From NCBI GenBank assembly GCA_900772695.1, contig CAAGRO010000247.1, forward strand, positions 1-36,822: DNA of 36,822 nt. The letters run 5' to 3'. This DNA is from an uncultured Oribacterium sp. (GTDB lineage Bacteria; Bacillota; Clostridia; Lachnospirales; Lachnospiraceae). Positions 23,595 through 31,791 of this stretch are shown here, piece by piece (the stretch's first letter is position 1; each line of letters starts with the position of its first letter). The notes under the pieces are model-generated. The model ran no database searches. It had not been told where the DNA came from and worked only from the letters and a program-made list of their open reading frames with translations. Both the position numbers and the translations under genes were made by a program.

Positions 23595-24728
23595 TCACAT
23601 CGGATCTTCCAGTCGGATCTGCCGTGAAACCGACAGTGCGAGTCCGACCTCCGCCATCAGCAGCATGAGCGAGGTGCCGCCATAGCTTACAAATGGGAGC
23701 GTAACACCGGTATTCGGGATGGTATTCGTCGCGACACCGATGTTCAGGATGACCTGCAGCGAGATGTGGCACAGAATGCCGATCACCAGCATGGACCCAT
23801 AGAGATCACGGGCATTTCGTGCGATATCGAACAGCCGGTAGATGATGAACACATAAATGAGGATCAGTGAGATCGCACCGAAGAGGCCGAGCTCCTCACA
23901 GATGATGGTAAAGATCATATCATTCTGTGCCTCCGGCATGAGGAATTTCTGTACGGACTCACCGAGGCCCTTGCCGAAGATGCCGCCGGAACCGATCGCA
24001 TACAGGCCCTGCAGTGTCTGGAAGGTTTCATCCGAGTAGCTCGCCGGATCCTTCCATGCGAAGATACGTGTCAGCTGATAATCCTGCAGGATGTTCAGCG
24101 CGGACATGAGCTTCGCCATCGGATAGGCGAAGATGTACACGAGAGCGCCCGCGACGCCACAGAGAACGAAAGGCCAGTACTTCTTCGATGCGATCCACAT
24201 CATGAAGAAGGTGATGCCGAGGATGATCATGGCGGTCGACAGGTTCGTCGCAGCGACCACGATGCCCGGCGCGATGCCGACCAGTGCCACCTTCCACCAG
24301 GTTCTCCAGTTGTTGATCTGATATCCATGGTGGGTAATCAGATACGACAGCAGCACGATCACGGCGATCTTCATGATTTCCGACGGCTGAAAACGTACAC
24401 CACCTAGCTTGATCCATCGCGCGGAGCCGTGAGAGGCGACACCGATGACCATGGTCGCACCGATCAGCAGCCAGGCCACGATATACAGGATCTTCGAAAA
24501 GATCGCGGTCAGGTGGTAATCGATGACCGACACGATCAGCATCGCCACGAGGCCGCCGGCGGCGAACACCGCCTGATGACGGAGAAAGTACATGGCATCA
24601 TTCATCTGGTTCTGTGCCGAGTAGCCGGACGCGGAGTACATCATGATCATGCCGAAGCCGGTGATGAAGATAACGGCAAACAAAAGGCTGTAGTCATAAA
24701 AATATTTTCTTTTCTTTTTCGCTGCCAT
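23595..24728 (-). CDS. ftsW: SEDS-family peptidoglycan glycosyltransferase FtsW
   Basis: A 377-residue polytopic SEDS protein with about ten membrane segments that polymerises lipid II into septal glycan together with a class B PBP. Family markers are the N-terminal MMYSASGYSAQ, GVRFQPSEIMKIAVI, QNDMIFTIICEELGLFG and, near the end, GVTLPFVSYGGTSL. SpoVE of spore formers is very similar and cannot be excluded; gene position in the dcw cluster favours FtsW. The ATG at 24728 has AGGAGG only 4 nt upstream; a GTG eight codons earlier is in frame but its context is poorer. It is the last gene before a strong terminator. MurG, which often follows, is absent. Confidence 0.92.
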   Translation of the reverse strand: MAAKKKRKYFYDYSLLFAVIFITGFGMIMMYSASGYSAQNQMNDAMYFLRHQAVFAAGGLVAMLIVSVIDYHLTAIFSKILYIVAWLLIGATMVIGVASHGSARWIKLGGVRFQPSEIMKIAVIVLLSYLITHHGYQINNWRTWWKVALVGIAPGIVVAATNLSTAMIILGITFFMMWIASKKYWPFVLCGVAGALVYIFAYPMAKLMSALNILQDYQLTRIFAWKDPASYSDETFQTLQGLYAIGSGGIFGKGLGESVQKFLMPEAQNDMIFTIICEELGLFGAISLILIYVFIIYRLFDIARNARDLYGSMLVIGILCHISLQVILNIGVATNTIPNTGVTLPFVSYGGTSLMLLMAEVGLALSVSRQIRLEDPM

Positions 24729-24827
24729 CGTTCCTCCTGTCACCTTATTCACTCATCTTATCTGTTTCGGGCGAAGCGTTTCGATCCACCCGCTTCGAAA
24801 CGGTCTGTCATGCCTGTCCGACCGCAC

Positions 24828-26183
24828 TTACAGATTCTTCACGCACTCCTTGAAGATGCGTCCACGTTCCTCATAGTTCGGGAACATACCCCAGGATGCG
24901 CAGGCCGGGCTCAGGAGCACATAGTCCCCCTCATCCGCATAGGCCGCACAGTCCTTGACCGCCTCGTCCATATCCTCTGCGAACATAACATTCGTAAAGC
25001 CGTACTTCTTCGCACACTCTGCGATGATGTTCCGTGTCTGACCGATCAGAACGAGGTACTTGACGCGGCCCTTAAAGAGCTTACACCAGTCATCGAACGG
25101 GATATCCTTGTCATAACCGCCGCCGATCAGAACGACCGGCCCAGGCATCGCCAGCAGCGCCTTGATGGCTGCATCCGGATTGGTGCCCTTCGAGTCATTA
25201 TAGTAACGAACGCCATTGCGCTCACGGACGAACTCGATGCGGTGCTCCACCGGCTTAAACTTCTTTACTGCCGAGATGATCTTCTGCATCGGCACGCCCA
25301 TCTCCATGGAGACGGCGATGGCGCACATGATGTTCTCGTAGTTATGGGCGCCGAGAAGGTTCGTATCCCGTACATCGAGCAGGACCTCATCCTCGCCGTC
25401 ATGGGCATGATGAATCTCGAAGTTCTTATAATAGAAGCCATCCTTCAGCTCATGCACGGAGCTGAACCAGATGACCTGTGGCTTCAGGGTCTTCCGCTTT
25501 CCGAACTTCCGGAGCTCCGGATCCTCATAGTTCAGGACGATGAAATCCTCCTCGGTCTGGTTCAGCGCGATGCTCTCCTTCACCTTCACATAGTTCTTCA
25601 TCGTCTTATGACGGTCGAGATGGTCCGGGGTGATGTTGGTGATGCAGGATACATGCGGATGGAAATCCATGATGGTCTCGAGCTGGAAGGAGCTCACCTC
25701 CAGGATCGTCGCAGAAGCATCCGTCGTTTCCAGTGCTTCGGCCGTAAACGGATTACCGATGTTTCCACATATATGCGTATCGTCATAGGTTGTTTTAAAG
25801 ATTTCACCGATCAGTGAAACCGTCGTGGTCTTGCCATTCGTACCGGTCACGGCTGCCAGTTTTCCCTTGCTGGACTGGTACGCGAGCTCGATCTCGCCCC
25901 AGATCGGGATCTTCGCCCCATCGATCAGCTTTACAAACGGCTTATCGAGCGGGATACCCGGGCTGATGACGGCGAGATCCACGGATACGAGATCCGTCGG
26001 CTTCAGCTCTCCGACTACCAGTGAAATCCGGTCTCTCTTTCTGAAATTTTTCATCACCTTCACGGTGTCCAGCTTTTCATTGGAATCGAACAGAACGACC
26101 TGTCCCCCCAGCTGTAAAATCTGCTTTGCGGCGCAGATACCGCTTTTTCCCGTGCCGAGCACGAGCACCTTCTGACTATCCAT
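24828..26183 (-). CDS. murD: UDP-N-acetylmuramoyl-L-alanine--D-glutamate ligase
   Basis: A 451-residue Mur ligase adding D-glutamate to UDP-MurNAc-L-Ala in the cytoplasm. The N-terminal Rossmann domain starts KVLVLGTGKSGICAA. The ATP-binding P-loop is GTNGKTTT (114-121). Conserved later stretches are LEVSSFQLE, NITPDHLDRH, the carbamylated-lysine region, and YYNDSKGTNPDAA with LIGGGYDKDIPF, which are MurD-specific. I chose the ATG at 26183, with AGGGG 8 nt upstream; a GTG three codons earlier overlaps that site. It lies between mraY (31 nt) and ftsW (99 nt). Confidence 0.96.
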   Translation of the reverse strand: MDSQKVLVLGTGKSGICAAKQILQLGGQVVLFDSNEKLDTVKVMKNFRKRDRISLVVGELKPTDLVSVDLAVISPGIPLDKPFVKLIDGAKIPIWGEIELAYQSSKGKLAAVTGTNGKTTTVSLIGEIFKTTYDDTHICGNIGNPFTAEALETTDASATILEVSSFQLETIMDFHPHVSCITNITPDHLDRHKTMKNYVKVKESIALNQTEEDFIVLNYEDPELRKFGKRKTLKPQVIWFSSVHELKDGFYYKNFEIHHAHDGEDEVLLDVRDTNLLGAHNYENIMCAIAVSMEMGVPMQKIISAVKKFKPVEHRIEFVRERNGVRYYNDSKGTNPDAAIKALLAMPGPVVLIGGGYDKDIPFDDWCKLFKGRVKYLVLIGQTRNIIAECAKKYGFTNVMFAEDMDEAVKDCAAYADEGDYVLLSPACASWGMFPNYEERGRIFKECVKNL

Positions 26184-26214
26184 CTCATTCACCCCTATTA
26201 TGTTCTACTGTCTC

Positions 26215-27177
26215 TTACATACCCAGGCTCGCCACCAGACATAAGAGCACTGTCAGCACTGTGAAGACTGTCACCACCTTCGTCTCCGACCATCCTCCGA
26301 GCTCGAAGTGATGGTGGATCGGCGCCATGCGGAAAATCCGCTTTCCATGGGTTTTCTTAAAGTAGGTCACCTGGATGATGACCGACAGTACTTCCACAAG
26401 ATAAATCAGTGCAAAGATCGGAATAAAGAGCGGGATGCCCATCTCGAAGGCCGCTGCCGCGACGAAGCCGCCGAGGGCCAGTGATCCGGTATCACCCATA
26501 AATACCTTTGCAGGGTAGCAGTTAAACATCAGAAAGCCCATCAGTGCGCCGAACACTGCACCGGAAATCGGTGCGAGCTGTCCATCCGCCTTCGCGAAAT
26601 ACAGGCTGGCGAAGCCGAGGAAAAGTGCGATCACGGCCGTGACAGAGCTCGCGAGGCCATCGAGACCATCGGTGAAATTCGCGCCATTGTCGGTACCGAG
26701 CACGATGAAGAGAAGTGCCGGCACATAGAACCATCCGAGATCGAGATAGATCTCCGTAAATGGAATCTGCATACGGTGATCATACGCAGGTGAGAGATAG
26801 AGATAAAGTGCGAAAACCAGGCAGAACACCAGCTGGCAGAGAAACTTCTGCTTCGGATTGAAGCCCTCGGACTGATGCTTCACGACCTTCAGAAAGTCAT
26901 CGATGAAGCCGACGAGACCGAAACAGACCGTGAGAAGCATCACCGGAAGAATCTTCGGATAGCGGCGGACATAAAAGAGGCTGACGATCACGATGGCCAG
27001 GACAAACACGATCCCGCCCATCGTCGGTGTGCCCTGCTTCTTTAAGTGCGCCTTCGGTCCGTCATCCCGGACCTCCTGCCCGAATTTCAGCTTGTGAAGC
27101 TCCGGGATCGCGAAAGGCATCGCAAGGGCTACCAGTGCAAAGCCCATAAGAATAGAAACAACAAAATCAAGATACAT
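26215..27177 (-). CDS. mraY: Phospho-N-acetylmuramoyl-pentapeptide transferase
   Basis: A 320-residue membrane enzyme with about ten membrane segments that transfers phospho-MurNAc-pentapeptide to undecaprenyl phosphate, forming lipid I. Active-site stretches are GPKAHLKKQGTPTMGG near 40, GFIDDFLK near 90 (paired aspartates), GTDNGANFTDGLDGLAS, VFMGDTGSLALGG, and the C-terminal APIHHHFELGGWSE. The start has GGAG upstream. It is 122 nt after the PBP gene, and that gap is filled by a palindromic repeat element. Confidence 0.97.
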   Translation of the reverse strand: MYLDFVVSILMGFALVALAMPFAIPELHKLKFGQEVRDDGPKAHLKKQGTPTMGGIVFVLAIVIVSLFYVRRYPKILPVMLLTVCFGLVGFIDDFLKVVKHQSEGFNPKQKFLCQLVFCLVFALYLYLSPAYDHRMQIPFTEIYLDLGWFYVPALLFIVLGTDNGANFTDGLDGLASSVTAVIALFLGFASLYFAKADGQLAPISGAVFGALMGFLMFNCYPAKVFMGDTGSLALGGFVAAAAFEMGIPLFIPIFALIYLVEVLSVIIQVTYFKKTHGKRIFRMAPIHHHFELGGWSETKVVTVFTVLTVLLCLVASLGM

Positions 27178-27216
27178 AATCTAACTCCAGTTTAAATCAT
27201 CCGCTGCTTTTTTCAT

Positions 27217-27303
27217 CTTAAGAAAATCGTAATGGGGTCTGACCCCCTTACGGTCGGCTTAAGAATTCCGTAATGAATTCTTAATGGGGGCTGACCCCAT
27301 TAA
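27217..27303. repeat. Composite REP-like palindromic element inside the dcw cluster
   Basis: Two near-palindromes share the core GGGG(T/G)CTGACCCC: CGTAATGGGGTC with GACCCCCTTACG (27228-27252, one mismatch) and TTAATGGGG with CCCCATTAA (27281-27303). Between them AAGAATTC (27261-27268) and GAATTCTT (27275-27282) form a further 8-bp stem. The block CTTAAGAA...CGTAATG occurs twice (from about 27217 and 27258). The right palindrome contains the stop codon of the PBP gene. This composite of inverted repeats resembles REP/BIME elements moved by Y1-type transposases. Confidence 0.7.
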
Positions 27304-29576
27304 TTTCCGGCAGAGGTTTCGGTTTCACCCTCACTGTCCTCACCCGGCACGGCTTCCGGAATCGCGAAGCCCGCATCATCACCGGCCGGCTCGACGTACT
27401 CGTCGGTCACACTCGCCGTGGTCGTCGGCGTAATCACATTGCCATCCGCATCGGTTTCGGTGCCCGTTTCGTCCGCCGTGGTTTCACCCTCCGCGCCGGT
27501 CTCAGCGCCTACCTGTGCGCCCATCGTCTCAGAGGAGATGCCCTCCGGATTCTGCTGAAGCTGCGCGTTGATGGAATCCTCCGGATCGGTGTCTCCGGAT
27601 GGTGCGATGTTCAGGAACTGCAGCGCATCGTTCATGATTTCACGCTCGATGTTTACAGCGAAGGAGGCGGTCGCCTGTGCCTCTCCGACGAGGTTTGGCG
27701 TATCAACGATGACGTAAACAAGTACCTGCGGATCCTCCACCGGCGCGAAGCCGCAGAAGGAAACGAGGTAGTTCTTCGCCGAACGCGGCAGCTTCTCGGC
27801 GGTACCGGTCTTTCCACCGACATGGTAGCCCTGGATCTGTGCCTTCTTACCGGTACCGACTTCGACGGTCTGGTAGAGGGCCTGCTTCAGGAAATCACTC
27901 GTCGACTTCGAGCAGGTGGTACGGAGAAGCTCCGGCTTCACATCCTCGATGACGGTGCCGTTGCCGTTCAGGATCTGCTTCACCACATGCGGCTTATAGT
28001 AGCTGCCGCCGTTGATGATGCTGCAGTAGGCTGCCGCCATCTGAATCATGGTGACGTTATAGTTCTGGCCGAAGGAGTTGGTCGCGAGGGCCGTACGTCC
28101 CATGTTTTCTGCATTGTACACGAGATCCGTGGTGTCGGCCTCTGCCGGCAGGTCGATGCCGGTATACTCCCCGAAGCCGAAGATATGCTGGTACTTCACG
28201 AAGTTCTCGGCGCCTTCATTGAACGCCGTATTCATGAGGTAGACGTTACAGGACTTCGCGAGACCCATCGTGGCATCGAGCACGCCGTCACCGTTCCGGT
28301 TATGGCAGCGGATACGCCAGGTATGGATACCGTCGTTCAGCTCGATGTAGCCCTGGCAGTCGAAGGTCGTGTTCGGTGTGATGGCCTTCTCCTCCAGTGC
28401 CCCGGCGAGGGTGATGCTCTTCGCGACCGAACCCGGCTCATAGGTATCCGATACCGGGATGTTTCGCCATATCTGATTCCAGGCGACCTGCCGGCCATAG
28501 GACAGGATTTCATCGGTCGAATAGTACTTCGAGACCTCATCCTCCGTGATCGCGGCGGCGTCCGGATTCTCACGGCGATATACGCCGACGGCCTCCTTGC
28601 GGCCGAGCTGCATGAGATACTCATCGGTATAAACCGAGCTGTCCAGCGCACGCGGATCGTTCAGGTTGAACTGATTGGTGGAGCCCATCGCGAGCACCTC
28701 ACCGGTGTTCGGATCCATGACGATCGCCGCCGCCATCTTCGAGCCCACATCTTCTGTCTGCCACTTGTTGAGGTACTTCTCGAGCGACATCTGAATATTC
28801 GTATTGATGGTCGTCACGATGGAATTACCATCGGTCGGCTCCTTCAGTACGGACTGCAGCTTCGTATCGCTGTCGAGGTAACCATACTCCCGGCCGTTGA
28901 CGCCCATCAGGGTATCGTTATAGTACTGCTCGACGCCGCCGGTTCCGCTGGAGCCGTCGGCACTCGAGAAGCCGATGATGTTGCAGGCGAGGGAATCATA
29001 CGGATAGGTACGCTTGTACTCATCCTCGAACCAGATGCCCTTGATGCGCGCCTTCGAGCCACTGCTGGCATACGCGGCATTCTGCTCCTTCACATACGCT
29101 TCCCAGCCGGATTTCTGGTCGTAGCTCAGCCCCTTCGCATACTTCACATAGGACTTGTCGGACTTTTCGCTGAGCAGCTTCCGAAGCTCGGACTCGTCGT
29201 ATTCAAAATAGGCGACGAGCGCCTGAATCGTCGGATCCACGTAACGCTCATCCTGACCAGAGTGGATGACACGCGGGTCGATGATCAGGTTATACACCTT
29301 CTGGCTGGTCGCCAGCACCGTACCGTTTCGGTCCATGATGTCGCCACGCCGGAACGGAATCGTACGTGAATCGTAGGATGCCTGTCGCTGGGACAGAACG
29401 ATCTTGTTGTACTCCTCGCTGTTGTTTTTCACCAGATGATAAATCGCCAGGATAAGCGCAATTAAAGCTAGCATGATCACACATAGTGTGACGGCTAGCT
29501 TTCTCTGCATGTACGGGGGAAGGATCTTCCCCCGGTTTCGTCTCTGGTTTTGATCAGTACTTCGGGATGTCCTCAT
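27300..29576 (-). CDS. ftsI: Class B penicillin-binding protein (FtsI/SpoVD type)
   Basis: A 758-residue membrane-anchored transpeptidase that cross-links septal peptidoglycan. One membrane segment lies at about 26-48, the dimerisation domain begins RTIPFRRGDIMDRNG (71-85), and the transpeptidase domain has catalytic S383 in EPGSVAKS (SxxK 383-386), SCN (442-444) and KTG (589-591). Two oddities: an insertion of about 55 residues (310-365) between the FNLNDPR strand and WNQIWRN before the active site, and a C-terminal tail of about 90 residues very rich in Glu, Thr and Gly instead of PASTA domains. The start overlaps the FtsL-like gene by 23 nt and its ribosome binding site is weak, so it is probably translationally coupled. 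SpoVD is an alternative identity. Confidence 0.92.
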   Translation of the reverse strand: MRTSRSTDQNQRRNRGKILPPYMQRKLAVTLCVIMLALIALILAIYHLVKNNSEEYNKIVLSQRQASYDSRTIPFRRGDIMDRNGTVLATSQKVYNLIIDPRVIHSGQDERYVDPTIQALVAYFEYDESELRKLLSEKSDKSYVKYAKGLSYDQKSGWEAYVKEQNAAYASSGSKARIKGIWFEDEYKRTYPYDSLACNIIGFSSADGSSGTGGVEQYYNDTLMGVNGREYGYLDSDTKLQSVLKEPTDGNSIVTTINTNIQMSLEKYLNKWQTEDVGSKMAAAIVMDPNTGEVLAMGSTNQFNLNDPRALDSSVYTDEYLMQLGRKEAVGVYRRENPDAAAITEDEVSKYYSTDEILSYGRQVAWNQIWRNIPVSDTYEPGSVAKSITLAGALEEKAITPNTTFDCQGYIELNDGIHTWRIRCHNRNGDGVLDATMGLAKSCNVYLMNTAFNEGAENFVKYQHIFGFGEYTGIDLPAEADTTDLVYNAENMGRTALATNSFGQNYNVTMIQMAAAYCSIINGGSYYKPHVVKQILNGNGTVIEDVKPELLRTTCSKSTSDFLKQALYQTVEVGTGKKAQIQGYHVGGKTGTAEKLPRSAKNYLVSFCGFAPVEDPQVLVYVIVDTPNLVGEAQATASFAVNIEREIMNDALQFLNIAPSGDTDPEDSINAQLQQNPEGISSETMGAQVGAETGAEGETTADETGTETDADGNVITPTTTASVTDEYVEPAGDDAGFAIPEAVPGEDSEGETETSAGN

Positions 29577-30093
29577 ATTGTCTTACGTACTCGCTTTCCG
29601 TCTTGTCATAGGTAATCGTCTGATCCTTGCCGGCATATACCATGCCGAGCTCCTGCGTGGCTACCCGATAGATCTCATCGAGATTCACGGACGTATCTAT
29701 GCTGTTCTGAAGCGCGTCGTTCTCAGACTTCAGCTTGTCCAGCTGCTGCTTCTTCGTCTCAATCGACGAAATCCGCGTATTGATCGAGGTCTGCATCTGA
29801 ATATAGGAAAAGCAGAGGCCCAGTGTAAACAGAGAGGCGATGATCAGCACCGCGAGGTAGGTCCGATCGACCACGACCGTCTTATGACGAAGCCGCTCCT
29901 GCTGTGCACGATACTCCATCTCACGCTCTGCGAGGATCCGCTGCCGCTCCAGCATCCGTGCCTGCTGCCGGCGATCCAGTTCCTCCGGATTCGGACGGCG
30001 CTTCGGCTGGATGCGACGAACCGTATTTCCATCGATATAGGTTCCTGTCGTCCGCGGCGCACGTACCGCGGCTGTCTGTCTCGTTCTGGCCAT
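29554..30093 (-). CDS. FtsL/DivIC-like divisome protein
   Basis: A 179-residue bitopic protein. It has a long basic cytoplasmic N-terminus (about 72 residues, rich in Arg and Gln), one membrane segment (about 79-97), then a coiled coil (about 98-140, TRISSIETKKQQLDKLKSENDALQNS) and a YRVATQELGMVYAGKDQ end. This is the usual FtsL/DivIC architecture, and its position between rsmH and the PBP gene is that of ftsL. Such proteins pair with DivIB to activate the SEDS-PBP pair. Sequence conservation of FtsL is low, so the call rests mainly on layout and synteny. It overlaps the PBP gene by 23 nt. GGGGG lies upstream of the start. Confidence 0.8.
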   Translation of the reverse strand: MARTRQTAAVRAPRTTGTYIDGNTVRRIQPKRRPNPEELDRRQQARMLERQRILAEREMEYRAQQERLRHKTVVVDRTYLAVLIIASLFTLGLCFSYIQMQTSINTRISSIETKKQQLDKLKSENDALQNSIDTSVNLDEIYRVATQELGMVYAGKDQTITYDKTESEYVRQYEDIPKY

Positions 30094-30242
30094 ACTACTC
30101 TTTCCCCCACTTTCCGGATCGGTTCCGGATTCTGTACTCTCTTCTCATGTCAACCTGTGCCGCAGGCGGTTCCGGCCGGCCGCCTCGGGCGACCTTCCTA
30201 TACGCTGCGATGCACTGCCTGTACACTTCTGTATATTTACCT

Positions 30243-30267
30243 GTGGTCGTTCAATGCAGACGACCAC
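30243..30267 (-). other. Intercistronic hairpin after rsmH
   Basis: GTGGTCGT (30243-30250) and ACGACCAC (30260-30267) form a perfect 8-bp stem with a 9-nt loop just past the rsmH stop. No U-run follows on the minus strand, so it is more likely an mRNA-stability or processing element than a full terminator. The rest of the 181-nt gap to the FtsL-like gene shows no coding frame that I trust. Confidence 0.45.
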
Positions 30268-30274
30268 GACATCT

Positions 30275-31222
30275 TCACTTCTCCGTATGTTTTTCGAAGA
30301 TCCGAAGCTTCGCGCTCTTCGATCTCGAGTTCTCCTCGAGCTCCTCGGCACTCGGCAGGATCGGCTTCCGGGTGATCACCCGGCCCTTCGACTTCCGGCC
30401 ACATACGCAGACCGGAAACTCCGGCGGACAGATGCACGGCTTCTCAGCGGTGCGGAACTTCGTCTTCACGATCCGGTCCTCGAGGGAGTGGAAGGTGATG
30501 ATACAGAGGCGTCCACCCTCTGCGAGATCATCGATCATGCGATCGATGCTGTCCTCCAGTACATCGAGCTCACGATTCAGCTCGATTCGAATCGCCTGGA
30601 AGGTGCGCTTCGCCGGATGCCCTCCGGTGGCACGGATCTTCGCCGGAATCGCCCCGGAGATGATCTCGGACAGCTCCAGCGTCGTCTCGATGCGCTTCGT
30701 CGCACGGTACTGACAGATATGCTTCGCGATGTTCTGTGCGAAACGGTCCTCTCCATAGTTTTTAATCATATGAAAAAGCTCGGATTCACTGTAATCGTTC
30801 ACGATATCAGCAGCGGTGATCGGATTCCGGTCATCCATCCGCATATCGAGTGGTGCATCGCTCCGGTAGCTGAAGCCACGCTCCGCGGTATCCAGCTGGT
30901 AGCTCGATACACCGAGATCGAGGTAGATCCCATCGACCTTTCCGATGCCGATCTCCTTTAACACATCATCGATTCTTTCGTAATTACTGCGGACGATCGT
31001 CACGCGGTCCCGTACATCCGAAAGTCGCTCGCTCGCTGCCTGAATCGCATCCTTATCCTGGTCGATGCCGATCAGGCGTCCCGCCGGAGAAAGATGGGTA
31101 CATACCTCATGGGCATGCCCGCCACCACCTAAGGTTCCGTCGACATAGATGCCATCGGGCCGGATGTTGAGTCCATCCACGGTTTCGTGGAGAAGTACGG
31201 AATAATGCTTAAACTCAGACAC
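30275..31222 (-). CDS. rsmH: 16S rRNA m4C1402 methyltransferase
   Basis: A 315-residue SAM-dependent methyltransferase (formerly MraW) that N4-methylates C1402 of 16S rRNA. It begins HYSVLLHETVDGLNI, has the SAM loop GTLGGGGHA (29-37), IYLDLGVSSYQLD, the family-specific RGFSYRSDAPLDMRM, TGGHPAKRTFQAIRIELNREL, and CIITFHSLEDRIVK. The C-terminal CICPPEFPVCVCG segment is also typical. Its start overlaps mraZ by 8 nt. Confidence 0.97.
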   Translation of the reverse strand: MSEFKHYSVLLHETVDGLNIRPDGIYVDGTLGGGGHAHEVCTHLSPAGRLIGIDQDKDAIQAASERLSDVRDRVTIVRSNYERIDDVLKEIGIGKVDGIYLDLGVSSYQLDTAERGFSYRSDAPLDMRMDDRNPITAADIVNDYSESELFHMIKNYGEDRFAQNIAKHICQYRATKRIETTLELSEIISGAIPAKIRATGGHPAKRTFQAIRIELNRELDVLEDSIDRMIDDLAEGGRLCIITFHSLEDRIVKTKFRTAEKPCICPPEFPVCVCGRKSKGRVITRKPILPSAEELEENSRSKSAKLRIFEKHTEK

Positions 31223-31643
31223 CTAAGCCCTCCCAGTCTGCTTCTAATGCAGCTTCATCATCGAAGCTGTACTTTTCTTCGTACGTGTTTGTATCCCAGA
31301 TCTCGATATGGTCACCCACACCGAGTAAGGTAATATCCTTGTCAAGGCCCGCCCGATCACGGAGGACCTGTGGAAGAAGGATTCTGCCCTGCTTATCCAG
31401 CTCGCAGATGGCGGCCGAACCCAGCAGAAAACGCTTCAGGCTTCTCGCCTTCTCGTTCGTCATCGGAAGTGCATTCAGCTTCTCTTCGAGCGCCTGCCAC
31501 TCCGGAGATGCGTACATAGCAAGACAACCGTCCAGGCTTCTGGTAACCGTAAACTCGTCTCCGAGCTGGTCCCGAAATCTGGCCGGTATGATCAGTCTGC
31601 CCTTGGCATCCAGATTGTGGCGATACTCTCCTGTGAATGACAT
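31215..31643 (-). CDS. mraZ: Transcriptional regulator MraZ
   Basis: A 142-residue protein with two AbrB-like domains, each with the conserved DxxxR motif: DAKGR (12-16) and DKQGR (83-87). MraZ forms a ring-shaped multimer and represses its own dcw operon. It is the first gene of the cluster and overlaps rsmH by 8 nt. Upstream are a consensus promoter and three 10-bp repeats that match the expected MraZ operator. The start MSFTGEYRHNLDAKGR is canonical, but the purine-rich AAAAGGG ends only 2 nt before the ATG, so the ribosome binding site is unusually close, and the operator runs into it. Confidence 0.96.
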   Translation of the reverse strand: MSFTGEYRHNLDAKGRLIIPARFRDQLGDEFTVTRSLDGCLAMYASPEWQALEEKLNALPMTNEKARSLKRFLLGSAAICELDKQGRILLPQVLRDRAGLDKDITLLGVGDHIEIWDTNTYEEKYSFDDEAALEADWEGLGV

Positions 31644-31651
31644 TTCCCTTT

Positions 31652-31681
31652 TCTACCACTTTCTACCACTTCTTACCACTT
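31652..31681. promoter_or_regulatory. MraZ operator: three 10-bp direct repeats
   Basis: On the minus strand three consecutive decamers with the shared core AAGTGGTA (GAAGTGGTAA, GAAGTGGTAG, AAAGTGGTAG), a period of one helical turn. They start immediately downstream of the -10 and end 9 nt before the mraZ ATG. MraZ is known to bind short direct repeats before its own gene, including AAAGTG-type boxes with 10-bp phasing in Mollicutes. Confidence 0.8.
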
Positions 31682-31690
31682 CATGACATA

Positions 31691-31719
31691 ATAATGCGCT
31701 AATTTGGGTTTAGTGTCAA
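31691..31719 (-). promoter_or_regulatory. Promoter of the dcw operon (PmraZ)
   Basis: On the minus strand a perfect -35 TTGACA (31714-31719), a 17-nt spacer and CATTAT (31691-31696). The predicted start near 31684 puts the MraZ repeats at the beginning of the transcript, with a leader of about 41 nt. Confidence 0.8.
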
Positions 31720-31739
31720 GGCAAGATACTGTAATAAAT

Positions 31740-31770
31740 AAAAAAAGAAGCCTCTCAAATGAGAGACTTC
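31740..31770 (-). terminator. Intrinsic terminator of ychF
   Basis: On the minus strand GAAGTCTCTC pairs with GAGAGGCTTC (one internal mismatch or wobble) around ATTT and is followed by seven T. It lies 21 nt past the ychF stop. Confidence 0.9.
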
Positions 31771-31791
31771 CTTCCATATAATGAATACAGA

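Noticed and set aside
27822..29369. Plus-strand open frame of 515 codons opposite the PBP gene, and similar ones opposite murD (24429-25817) and metN/metI (16367-17707)
   Set aside because: All mirror strongly supported genes and share the same shadow composition. No independent evidence for translation.
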